Made by a program: the position numbers and the translations under genes
Notes under the pieces: model-generated
What the model saw: only the letters and a program-made list of their open reading frames with translations
Told to the model about the DNA's origin: nothing
Database searches by the model: none
Part shown: piece by piece, positions 1 through 11,100 of the stretch
Numbering within the stretch: position 1 is the first letter of the stretch
Layout of the letters: every line of letters begins with the position of its first letter
NCBI RefSeq assembly: GCF_041381155.1
Contig: NC_091146.1
Span: 34,757,328-34,821,327 of the forward strand
Direction: 5' to 3'
Length of the DNA stretch: 64,000 nucleotides
Origin: Argopecten irradians
Lineage: Eukaryota > Mollusca > Bivalvia > Pectinida > Pectinidae

Positions 1-237
1 CGTTGCATTTTAACCTGGAGCAAAGCATTATTCTTTATCGTTTACTTTGTTTTTTTTCACAGAATTTCTGAAGGCGATATATGGGTTTACTAAAATTATC
101 TAAATAGATATGAAACATATTATGGTTTACTTTCACTATTAAATAATAACTCTTAAATTCTCCAACTTGGGTTTTCGGTAAGTTAAGTTCATGTGATTGT
201 CAACACCAATGCGCCATATACTCTTCCTTTACATACC

Positions 238-455
238 GTTACCGGCGTGACCACGTGGCTAAGATGTCCCGATATATAACACAAGCCCTCCATTTCTGGG
301 TCGCGAGTTCGAATCCCATGTTGGGCAGTTGCCAGGTACTGATAGTGACCGCTGGTTGGTGGATTTTTCTTCGGATACTCACCTCCCGGTTCCGACACAG
401 CCCTCCTTCCAACAATCCGCACCCTTCCCAAATCACTTCACCTTAACATAGATAA
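238..455 (+). mobile_element. tRNA-derived SINE copy
   Basis: A degenerate tRNA-like head has an A-box-like stretch (GTGGCTAAGATG) and a clear B-box (GAGTTCGAATCCC, about 306-318). A body with CAGTTGCCAGGTACTGA follows, and the copy ends in an A-rich tail. The same head and body recur at 39643-39870, so this is a dispersed SINE and not a functional tRNA: the arms do not pair into a full cloverleaf. Confidence 0.75.
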
Positions 456-777
456 AAAAAAACATTTTCCAAAATTCCTTTTCCCCGATTCCATTTTTTT
501 TTATCTTTGATGTATGTGATGATACACAAACACAAGACCCAAGCATTAACCGAGTTAAGGATGGTTTATTTAGATTAACACTATTTCCTACCATATCAAA
601 GACATTTTTTAATATACATAACTCCATATTAAAGACGGGTTTATGAAATATACACAAAACTCCCTTTTCTATTCCAGACATGGGGTTATAAAGACGATCA
701 TACCTCCGTACCCCTACCCCACCTAGCCCCAGCGCTATAATTAGCTGTTCCTAAGATATACTTGTTTGATTTCTCTA
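456..777. other. No gene seen
   Basis: AT-rich sequence with no supported exon. The short open frames here have no recognisable content. Confidence 0.5.
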
Positions 778-861
778 CAGATCAATACAAGGTCAACACA
801 GACCTTATACCCTTATCTACTGCCCGACCCGTACAGTAGGGAACTGGACAACTCATAAAGG
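778..861 (+). CDS. Candidate upstream exon of gene 1
   Basis: A pyrimidine-rich acceptor (TTTCTCTACAG) precedes 84 bases that are open in only one phase, and the donor AAAG|GTAGGT follows. The phase-2 reading contains YCPTRTVGNWTTHK and leaves the exon at phase 1. That is exactly the entry phase of the sushi exon at 4973 (or 4495), and joining them gives ...HK-E-CSKL. The fragment has one Cys and one Trp but no domain I can name. The 3' half of this exon is duplicated downstream with a stop and a broken donor. It could be a real gene 1 exon or a chance match of splice signals. Confidence 0.4.
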
Positions 862-1165
862 TAGGTCGATTTGATTTCATTCATCTTATGTTAAGGCACA
901 AGTCTCCACAATATTTTATGAAATAAACTTTTCCTATAACGTACATACCTTGAAACCGAAATTGCTTTTAATTGTATGACTTGTAAATTCATCTATTGCC
1001 CGACCCGTACAGTAGGGAACTGAACCACTCATGAGGATAGGTCGGTTTGATTTCATTCATCTTATGTTAAGGCACAAGTCTCCACAATATTTTATGAAAT
1101 AAACTTTTCCTATAACATACATACCTTAAAACTGAATTGGCTTTTAATTGTACATACTTCAAAAC
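815..1165 (+). repeat. 176-bp tandem duplication
   Basis: Two adjacent copies with a period of 176 bp; the motif TGCCCGACCCGTACAGTAGG starts at 821 and again at 997. Long stretches are nearly identical (for example TTAAGGCACAAGTCTCCACA). Copy 1 includes the second half of the candidate exon at 778-861. Copy 2 has an in-frame TGA where copy 1 has TGG, and its donor GT has become GA. Confidence 0.85.
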
Positions 1166-1675
1166 TGGAATTCTATGAATTGTAATTTTCAAATGAATGT
1201 GTGGAAATGTTTACTGGTCCAAACACTAAACGCTTCATCAGACGGTATGTGTTGCTCTAATTTACATAGACGTAGATACTATTGATGTTATGAATGAATT
1301 TTCATTTTTGTATGCAAAAATGCCCTTTGCCTTAATGAGTTGTCATTAGTAAGTTTACAGAAAGTTTCGGAACCAACCCTATTTACAATAAACTATATTT
1401 AAAACTTTAAATTGAAATATGTAATTGGAAACGACTGGTATTGATATGGTTGCCTAAAATATAGGTCAGGGAACCTGTCATAGAGGCAAATTCAAATTTT
1501 ATCAATATGTTCCTACAATTCTTTTAATAATTATTTTATTAATATAATCATAAATTCTATATGGAAATTTACATTTTAATGCATAATCTTAGGTTGATAA
1601 GTTGATAACAGTCCAATTATGTCTGTGACAAAAGAAACGTAACATTTTGTTCATAAACACTAACTATTTGATTTT
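1166..1675. other. No gene seen
   Basis: AT-rich noncoding sequence with no motif that I can support. Confidence 0.5.
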
Positions 1676-1895
1676 AAGCATTGATGTTACTATTTTTTAA
1701 TTTCATCGGGTTATGAAATACATTTTGTTTGCAAAGTTTTGTGAGAATCCACTACATTGATGTCACCATGTTATTAATTTCATCGGAGTATGGAAGAAAA
1801 TTTGTTTGCAAACTGTCTGAATCCGCGTAGTTTGCAAAACTATATTTCATAAGCCAATGAAATTTAAAAAAAAAACCAGTGACATTAATGTATGA
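1676..1895. mobile_element. Small foldback element, family D
   Basis: It starts AAGCATTGATGTTAC and closes with the approximate reverse complement (GTGACATTAATG). Internal parts ('ATTTCATCGG', 'TTGTTTGCAAA') are repeated in direct and inverted orientation. A shorter relative with the same ends lies at 28381-28458. Probably a miniature inverted-repeat element; superfamily unknown. Confidence 0.5.
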
Positions 1896-3469
1896 TGGCA
1901 AACTGTATTCAGATAACATATAATTAATCTGACAATATCATTATAACGCATTTTTAACCGAAAAAAAGACACATTTCATAAATTCCATATGAAATGATCA
2001 TTTTTAAAGAGATGATACTATTGCTGGAGAATGGAACAGCTGTTTTCAACGTTATATTTACTCCATACACAAACATCTGACAGATGTTTTTGGTGGCAAT
2101 TACATATGATTATAGTCATAAAATGAATGCTCTCCCATCATCAATCATTAAATAATATTACAAATGATTCTAAAAAAACGGCATAGGACTGTTCTAGTCT
2201 AAAAATACTTCCTCGTGTATCGGTTAAATATGGGACACCTTAACCACTTAGCTACAGCGACTTTTCCCAAACACTGCTACAAATCAACTCCTAATTATGA
2301 GTTAACTAGTCATTAAGGAATGATTTTGTTTTATTGACAGAGACCCTACCCGGACTGACTACCCAGATGACTGAACAGTAATACCGGCTACAGTGACGAA
2401 ATGATTGGTAACGGTCATTATTTATTGTTTTGATTGGATGGTTCCCATGTTATAAAACGTCCAATGAACAGCTAGTGTTATGAATTTAGTTTGGCTTTGA
2501 TGATTACTTAACGTCTTTGTGATGGCTAGTATCATTATGGCATATGTTACGTGTGGTGTGTATGTATGTGTCTGTGGTTTGGGAGACTGTGGTATGTCTG
2601 ATTTTTGTCACCTTCGTGGCATTTTTGTCCATTTTCTATTGTTCTTTTAATACTGAAGTGTAGGCTATAGACATGTTTGCGTTTGGGGTCCTTTTAATAT
2701 TCTTATATCTACCTGTCGAAATAAAAAAGACAAAAGAAAAACAAACAAGGCCAAAAAAACAAAAACAAAACCACACAAAACACAAAAACACGAAAGGTAA
2801 AATAAAAACACACGTGGCAAAAAAAAATAAAAAATAATAATAATAATAATAAAAAACGCACAAGGCAAAATACAAACAAGCAAGAAAACACAACACACTA
2901 GAAAATAAACATAAATATCCTTAGAGAATTTTAGTAAGCAGAGGTTATATACTGTGATTTACCACATATGAATTATTTTATTGTATCAAAGACTTTTACT
3001 TTTATAAATTTTACTATTGTTGAAGTAATTTTCCATGTTGCACGTTTTATATTTTGAGAGTTCAGAAAAGAAATTTTTGTGTTCATTGTCATTTCCATTA
3101 CCTTAAACCTACCAGTATTGACGCAGATGCAACCATGGCCTTACTGTCAAAGACACCCATCAGCACATTTCACTCGGTCACATTAAACTGATAAAGGGCA
3201 AACCAATCGTCCCACTTCTTTCCTGCTGAGCGCTTAACAAAACAGAAACTACCAATTTATCGGTGGGATGTGCCTTGGTCAGAGTTTAGAACTCCAAGCC
3301 ATGATTACATAGCAGAACGTTCAACTCAAAGCCAAACCTTAATCAACACAAAATAGACGTTAGGAAGATAAAAAGTAACTTATAAAAAAAAATCTTTTGA
3401 AATTTGTTATATATTGAGGGATTTCACATGGAGATAATTCTCGATGAAGTAACATCAGACGTGAACACA
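1896..3469. other. No gene seen; low-complexity tracts
   Basis: AT-rich noncoding sequence. About 2725-2900 is an A/C-rich tract including an (AAT)n run. It gives spurious hydrophobic open frames on the minus strand that should not be read as membrane proteins. Confidence 0.55.
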
Positions 3470-3875
3470 GCCGTGTTGTTTTTTCGGTTATGAATCCATT
3501 AAAATATGAAAATTGGCGATGGGTCGATTTTCAGACTGGACTTTAGTCGTAGAACTGTCATCATCATCTTCTGTGTTGTTATTTCGGTTATAAATCAATT
3601 AAGATATAAAAATGGCTATGAATCGATGTTCAGACTGGGCTTTAGTCGTAGAACTATCATCCTCATCTTTTGTGTTGTTATTTCGGTTATAAATCAATTA
3701 AGATGTAAAAATTGGCGATGGGCCGATGTTCAGACTGGGCTTTAGTTGTATAATTGTCTCCCCATCTTAAACGTTCTTCTTTCGGTTATAATTAATTAAA
3801 ATATAATAATTGGTGATGAGTTGATGTTCATACTGGGCTTTAGTTGTAAAACTGTCACCCTCCATCTTAGATTGC
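3470..3875 (+). repeat. About 99-bp tandem repeat, 4 copies
   Basis: TTCGGTTA recurs at 3483, 3583, 3682 and 3781. Each unit carries ATGTTCA(G/T)ACTGGGCTTTAGT. The units drift, with the last most diverged. The open frame through it is a by-product of the near-codon periodicity. Confidence 0.85.
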
Positions 3876-4122
3876 TATTTGATGTATATTTCGCCATTGA
3901 GGTTTACATGCCTGGGGCTTTTATCACCGGATTAGAGAAAATTAAATCGTCTTGAATTCATTATGATAATAATATGAATATTTAATACATGATAAAATAA
4001 TACCGTGACGAACTTATCAATGGGGAATGTTTACAATGTTTGACGGCCCTACAGCTATTTGCTAATGCAGTAATACCACACAATATGAAATGTGTCACGC
4101 GAATTATGAAAAATCGCGTGAT

Positions 4123-5078
4123 TAACGATAGCAGCACAGGTGAGACAGGTAAATCTTCTCTGTGGCATTTAACATAAAGAAACGGACCATGGAATTCGTT
4201 ATGTGAAAATAATTAATAACTTTTAATTGTCATCATGTAATTATAGTTAAATTATAAGCTTTCACTTGCTGAATGTTGTGACACCTCCTTTTTGACCCCT
4301 TGACTTTTGAACTATGACCCAAGATTCTTTATAGAATTCTTCTTTTTTCTTTAGTTGTCTCATGTTCTTGCATCTACCAGTGAATTCATCTTAGTGTTAA
4401 TATAGTCTTTAGAATTTTTAATTTTTAATTTCATATCTCAATTTTAGTGATTAAAAATCAGGTGCCTGTTAATTTTATAATTGTATTTTTTCAGAGTGTT
4501 CTAAACTGAACACCCAGGATGGTCAGCCGGACATCATCAGCTCGGCCAATCACAAACAACTGGTCCTCTCCTCTTATAACAGAACAGTCGGTACAGAGGT
4601 ATACGATAGCAGCACAGGTGAGACAGGTAAATCTTCTCTGTGGCATTTAACATAAAGAAACGGACCATGGAACTCGTTATGTGAAAATAATTAATAACTT
4701 TTAATTGTCATCATGTAATTATAGTTAAATTATAAGCTTTCACTTGCTGAATGTTGTGACACCTCTTTTTTGACCCCTTGACTTTTGAACTATGACCCAA
4801 GATTCTTCATAGAATTCTTCTTTTTTCTTTAGTTGTCTCATGTTCTTGCATCTACCAGTGAATTCATCTTAGTGTTAATATAGTCTTTAGAATTTTTAAT
4901 TTTTAATTTCATATCTCAATTTTAGTGATTAAAAATCAGGTGCCTGTTAATTTTATAATTGTATTTTTTCAGAGTGTTCTAAACTGAACACCCAGGATGG
5001 TCAGCCGGACATCATCAGCTCGGCCAATCACAAACAACTGGTCCTTTCCTCTTATAACAGAACAGTCGGTACAGAGGT
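4123..5078 (+). repeat. Recent 478-bp tandem duplication spanning part of a sushi exon
   Basis: The segment from about 4123-4600 is repeated at about 4601-5078 with an exact 478-bp offset (exon start AGTGTTCTAAACTG at 4495 and 4973) and only a few substitutions. The unit includes intron sequence and the first half of the sushi exon. Low divergence implies a recent event; because copies this similar can also be misassembled, it deserves a read-level check. Confidence 0.9.
4495..4617 (+). CDS. Chimeric truncated sushi exon (duplication copy 1)
   Basis: Copy 1 of the sushi exon keeps its acceptor (TTTTTTCAG) and the first ~35 codons ([12 protein letters not shown]...). At the duplication breakpoint it runs into ATACGATAGCAGCACAG followed by a consensus donor GTGAGA. 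The result is 123 bases, symmetric phase 1, and open throughout, so it could be spliced in frame to the intact sushi exon at 4973. It keeps only the first cysteine of the domain and would not fold as a sushi module. Whether it is used or skipped cannot be told from sequence. Confidence 0.5.
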
Positions 5079-5179
5079 CACATTGTCCTGTTATTCGCCC
5101 TACGTCCTTCATGGTCAGTCCAAGGTCACCTGTCAGTCTGATGGCACGTGGGACGTCCAATCCATACCCTATTGTGGAG
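4973..5179 (+). CDS. Sushi (CCP) domain exon of gene 1
   Basis: 207 bases, phase 1 in and out, the usual layout of a shufflable CCP exon. The translation has the CCP pattern: Cys in CSKL, Cys in TLSCYSP, Cys in KVTCQS, then GTW and the final Cys in IPYCG. An N-glycosylation site (NRT) sits in the middle. The acceptor is strong; the donor GTTTGT is weak and lies directly before a G-rich minisatellite. Confidence 0.85.
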
Positions 5180-8100
5180 GTTTGTTCAGCGCGGGATGTG
5201 TGTTTGTTGTTAAGGGGGATTTTGGTTTGTCGTTTAGGGGGATATGGGTTTGTTGTTTAGGGGGATGTGGTTTGTTGTTTAGGGGAATATGTTTGATGTT
5301 TAAGGGGATGTGAGTTTGTTGTTTGGAGGGATGTGGGTTTGTTGTTTAAGAGGATGTTGGTTTGCTGTTTAGGGGATATGAATTTGTTGTTTAGGAGGAT
5401 ATGGGTTTTTTGTTTAGGGGGATATGTTTGACACTTAGGGGGATGTGGGTTGAAAGTAAGTGTGAAAATTACGGAATATATAAGTTAAAAAATGTTTTCC
5501 CAGACCTAAGCTGGTTGCTGCCCAGGCGTTATCCCCGACCCCCACTTTCTCAACTCCGGATTTGACTACGTCGGAATTAAAATAAATCCATGAATATTGA
5601 CCGTTTCTTAGTAAAGAAATATTCCATAGTCAGTTTCTGAATTTTCTTACAAAAAGACGATATGTATGGGCTCCGTATTTGGCTACGTCTGACTTGAAAT
5701 AGATTTATGAATAGAGACCATTTATTCTGAATGAATTGTTCTATAGTCGGTTTTTGAATTTATCTTCCAAAACAGACAATATTTGTATAGCTCCGGATTT
5801 AGCTACGTCGGAATTGAAATAAGTCTATGAAAAGAGATCGTTTCTTCTTAATTCTATAGTCGGTTTCTCAATTGTCTAACAAAAGAGACATCAAACATGA
5901 GTAGGTCCGACGAAGAGGGAAATTCAGGATATTAAATTTACATTTAGAACATTCATATTTTTTTAAAGTCTGTTTTTTTTATTTTAGTATGTGTTTCTTT
6001 ATTGATTTAATTAATACCATTAGACAAAACGACTGCAGCTGACGAAGGTATGACAGAAGAAACAAAGATTCTGATTGGTGTATTGGTCGGTGTGGGCGCG
6101 TTCGTTGTCATGGTGCTATTGTGTATCGTTTGCATCGTTCACGGAACTGCCAAGGCTCGTCGACAGAAAAGGTATGTGTACTACGTCATTACAACCGGGG
6201 TAATATGTCGTACCATAATTTACAACATGTTAAATGGGACTAAAATACATTTTTATTGAATAACATAAAACAAAAACTATTTTCTTCTCTCTGCAATGTC
6301 ACTGGGTTTTTATTGCTTTTTTGAGTCTTACCTTTTTCATCAGATATGCTCTCCAAACAAAATGTCCCTAAATTCATAATTTAATGGTAATCATAATTTA
6401 GCGGTTATCATATTTTAGGGGTATGGTATGTAAGAGGTAAGCCTATTATTATAGGTCGGCAAACAAAGGTTTCTATGGAAACAAAGGAAACTATGCTGAG
6501 GAAATTTCCTACGTCCTTCCTCCGCGTGCTGGTGTTCCCCCGACTTACCATGATAACAGCTTATACAGGAACGAAACGCCACAGAGGGGAGATAACTTGT
6601 ACAGAGGAAATGAAATTCGACGTGAAGATTCGCTCCCAGACAAGGCCGATAACCGCTACAGACCTCGCAGTACAAGTGTCGACAATGCCTACAGGTTTGT
6701 CGGAATTTGAAGATAACGCGTCTGATATCTTCATTACTTACTTATTTCTACTATCTTCATCGATTTGATTTTATTATCAAGTAACATGTCAGCCCCTTTA
6801 TTAGCCTTCGCTAAAATTGATATTTTCATAGAATACTATCTTTCAACATTACTAATTAGGTTTTTTTACTTCTATTAATAAACTATTTGATTCATTATGA
6901 TTATTCCAGAATTAAATTGAGTAATTGTTTGCCATCATGAACTGCTTTATATTTCAGCCGTCCAGTTGATCCCCGTCCACAAAAAGCCCAGTCAGTCACC
7001 GGGTCTCTGACGAGGGGCTACCGAGGGGCTGAGATGTTCTACATCTACAAGGGGGACCCCGAACGGTACCGGAAGCAGGGACGCCGCGCCGACCAACGGG
7101 AGAGACCCGTTAGTGAAATTAACTACAGAAGCGACAAAGCATTAAGTGATTATGGTGGGAATGTTAAAGGGAGTCGTTACAGGGAACAGGGAGCGAACTC
7201 CGAAAGATCTGCCCCGATCATTCGCCATCATAGGACAAACTCGGACCTGTAAGCTATACACTATCATTGTGCTGTCATTTTAGCAGGTTTTATTCCTCGT
7301 AATCTCTGTTGAATCCAATCTAAATATATATTTTCATAGTATATCAAGTTTTCTACATTGAATTTCAATTTCCAAATATTTTATTGACATTTGATTGGTA
7401 TTAAAATGTCAATAAGTTTTCTACATTAATGAAGATATTTGGGCGCAAAAAAGCCTAAAAATAACTTCTAGGTGACCTCTATAATTACCATACAAGGGGA
7501 TATCTTAGCCAATCAGAAACTTATATACGGTAATTTGCATTGCTGCGGATTGTTATCTGGCTATGTTGGATATGATACGATTTTCTACTATTCTCATTGG
7601 CTAATACAAGGGCACGTTAGTATATCGACTAGCCGTTTTCCATTTTTAGAAACACCGCGTCAATATGCCTTTTGTGAGCTTCATTGCCCCTACGTTGAAT
7701 TCTTCGGGGTGGCGTCCTGTATGGTCATCGCCTTTATTGTAATTAACATGCGCATCAGATAATACTTTGGACGTATATCCAAGAAAAAACATAATTATAC
7801 ATAAACATTAAGGAACTTAGATAAAAATTTAGGAACTTTGATTCGGTTCAGATGGTGTTATATCGCCCTGACAAAATTTAAATATTTACATCGAGCTCCG
7901 CTTATAGTCATTAATTTTACAAGGGCTGTATAACAGCATATGGAACTCAACAAAGGTCAATAGTTGATAAACATTTGACATAGTTGATTCAACGGTATTT
8001 TCAAAGTTATTTTCAAACCTTTTTGATACGACTGAAATGTTTTAATTTACAAATTATGATATATAATCATTCTTTTTGTAGGTTGACATGTTCCTATGCA

Positions 8101-11100
8101 ATTTTAGAAATAAATGTGTAAAACTAGTTAATTTTACCATGCTATCGACAACAGTAAAGAAGGTGTGTCAGTTTGAGCCCTCTGATGGCCACGATACCAT
8201 GGAGATATGACATCATGATATGGCATGGAATTAAGGTCAGGTCGAAGTCCCTTGTGAGTTATTGGGATTAAACAGAGTCAATTTTCTGTTTGGTCCAGCT
8301 TTGAACCAGATTATATTTTCGAATGATTTTTCATGAATTTTTGTGCGCTAACATGTCGAAAATAAAATCAATGTAAAATGTCGATTAATCAAGAATAACT
8401 CTAATCTGATGTAATAATATAAAGAGAAAAATATAATATTATGATGTCCTAACCTCCGGGTATCAGTAAACAAAAATACTGATTATCGGTAATGGCCACC
8501 AGAGGGCCCAAATTGACACTCGTCCTTTGATGAACTACTTTAACGCTATCATTTTCGCCTTAGACTTTCGACGGAATGGCCATCTCGACTAGATCCGAGG
8601 GATCTCGAAGAATTTAATACGTAAGTATTCATTCCTTTACATTTCCCCAAACAAGTCCGAGGTATCCCGAAGAGTATTCCATATATATCTTGCTATAAAA
8701 TTGAAGACTTAGCTTCATGGTTTGACCGTATATACTCATTTCGTTACACTGTAAATGTAAAGATAATATTACATTTTTCTTCAAAATAAATTATCCTATC
8801 AAAAAACTTACTAAATGATTTGCGACCCGATTTTTGGTCCCATTCTTGCTGCAAATGCTGAATATCTTTTCATTATGCATTATGAGGAGATACGTTCAGT
8901 GCAATTCGAAGTAAGAATAAAACCAAATTGCAGGTCGCAAATTCTCTCAGCAATTTGACTTTGACAGGATATAAACTAAAAATAATAGAACGTGTTTAAT
9001 GATTTTTTGATAGTACAGATAATGAATTTTGGCAGTTCCACCGAAATCAAATTAAGTTTTTATTTGCATTTGTAAAAGTAAAACCTAAGTACGTGGTAAT
9101 CATCTCAATGTTGGTAACATTCGGTGGTGAATAACATATTAAAAGCTCTTCTTGATTCATGAGTATGGAGTTATATGGCACATATAACATTAATCACGCA
9201 GTCGTAAGTGGTCCAAATTTTAAATTCTTACAAAACGAAGCTTATAAGGTAGAAGAGCGGGACTAGTAACTTGAGTCAAACTTTAAAAAGGTGTTACAGT
9301 AGTTAATTGCAGGTTTTTAAAGATGCTCTACCGCTGACAAATGTTTTTTTCACTATCAAAAATAGGAGAAGACGATTTAGAATTTATCTTTAGTTACAAA
9401 AGTTACCTGCTGTACACAATCACCACCATTGAAAAGTTTGAGCCTCTAATTTTACTTAAAGTTAAAAATATAAAAAATGATTAATTGCATCTCGAAAAAA
9501 TTCTGTGGCACTATATCCTATATGGAATGAAGTACTCAGATGGTGCATGCACAAAGGGCAAAATAAATTATTTTATATTATTTTTTGTGTGTTAATGAGA
9601 CATTAACATACACGATTAAACACCAATTATTATTCAAATGATAAATATCATTTATGCTCTGTCGGCGGTGGAGCATCTTTAAGTTATATGTGTCATAAAT
9701 GGCCAAAAATTTCACATGTTATTTTTCTTCAGTTATCTATTTAAAACCTATAAGTTTGATGAATCAAACTGTGAAAATCATTTTATTGTTGATGACGTAA
9801 CGTTTACCGTGACGTCATAATACGGTAACGTTGAGAACAAGCAAACGTACTTCTGTCGTCAATACATTACGTTACATTTGGACCACGATATAAACAACAA
9901 AATGGACAGACAAACATGTATAATTTCTAAAAAATATTATTTACAACACAGAATTTATACACTGTAAAATCCTTGTTTTTATGTCGTATGAATGTTTAGA
10001 TGGAAATATAAATGCAGAAAAATCACTTTAAAATTATCAATAACACTGTCAACGTATAAAATGAAATTTTAGACCACAACTTGGCTTCATGGTCTGACCG
10101 TACGTTCTCATCTCACTGCGCTTTAGGATTTCAATCAATTCTATATCTTACTTATACTTGTAAAATTTAATTCTATGTATTGTAAGAATTGTAATTCTCA
10201 AAATGTTGGTAAGTTTTGACGATGCATGAAATATTAAAAGCTCTTCTTGATTTGTGAGTATGGAAATTACGGCACATATAACTAATTATAATTGCTATAA
10301 GCACATAAGATATGTTGTTATGATTTGCATAAAATGTACGAATGAAGAAATAGAACTTTACATTCCTCCAATGATTTATAAGTAAAGACTTCTCACTTTT
10401 AACTGCTTGATTCCTCTGTTGCAAAAATTAAAAATTATTCAATAAAATTATACAAAACCATCAATCTCTGAAAAATATATTGACAGATATAAAATGTACG
10501 CAATTACCTGCACATTTAAAAAAAACTTAAGCTTAATTCCATCCATTCATAGCTGTCAAGTTCTACCATGTAAGGCACATAAAGCCTTTAACTAGGCTGG
10601 TTTTTTCTCAGAGTAATGATTTTTACCATCAAAACTCTACGAAAGATTTTTATTGTGAAATTCTCTTAACGATTACATCACTAACACGATAAGTTTGTGA
10701 TACCAACCTTAGCTTAAATTTATCTTCATTAGCAGTAAAATGGTCAACTTTTTGTTGAAGTTATCCAACATTGATATATCTTAAATATCAATTAAAAAAG
10801 AAGCTGGGCACATCGGCACCATCGACACCTTCGTTGACCAGTTTGATTCATTACGCAATTTTTTTATCCATGAACATCTTTACCTTTAATGACAGGAGAG
10901 CTCTGTTCCATGGCCGTGACCCGTTCCTATGGCGACCTGTGTAAGTATAAGACGTGACCGGATATCTGTCACTCAACACAGATCTTTACTTCAATAGTAA
11001 TCCTCTAAAAAGAGACAAACACATTTATACCAATATATATTGTTTGGATTCTAAATTAATGTATGTTCTTCAGATAGAGTCACAGAATATTTTAGGATAA

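Noticed and set aside
238..320. tRNA gene
   Set aside because: The A and B boxes are tRNA-like but the stems do not pair properly and the body and tail are those of a SINE; the same holds at 39643.
2636..2898. Minus-strand hydrophobic frames resembling membrane peptides
   Set aside because: The antisense of an A/C-rich low-complexity tract; several frames overlap with similar content.
4002..4139. Exon upstream of the duplicated sushi segment (reads LINGECLQCLTALQLFANAV)
   Set aside because: Open for about 45 codons with a possible donor at 4140, but it contains a palindromic AATCGCGTGATT-like repeat and has no clear acceptor or domain.
7472..7762. 96-codon frame after gene 1
   Set aside because: AT-rich composition, no family, and the phase-2 exon chain passes around it.
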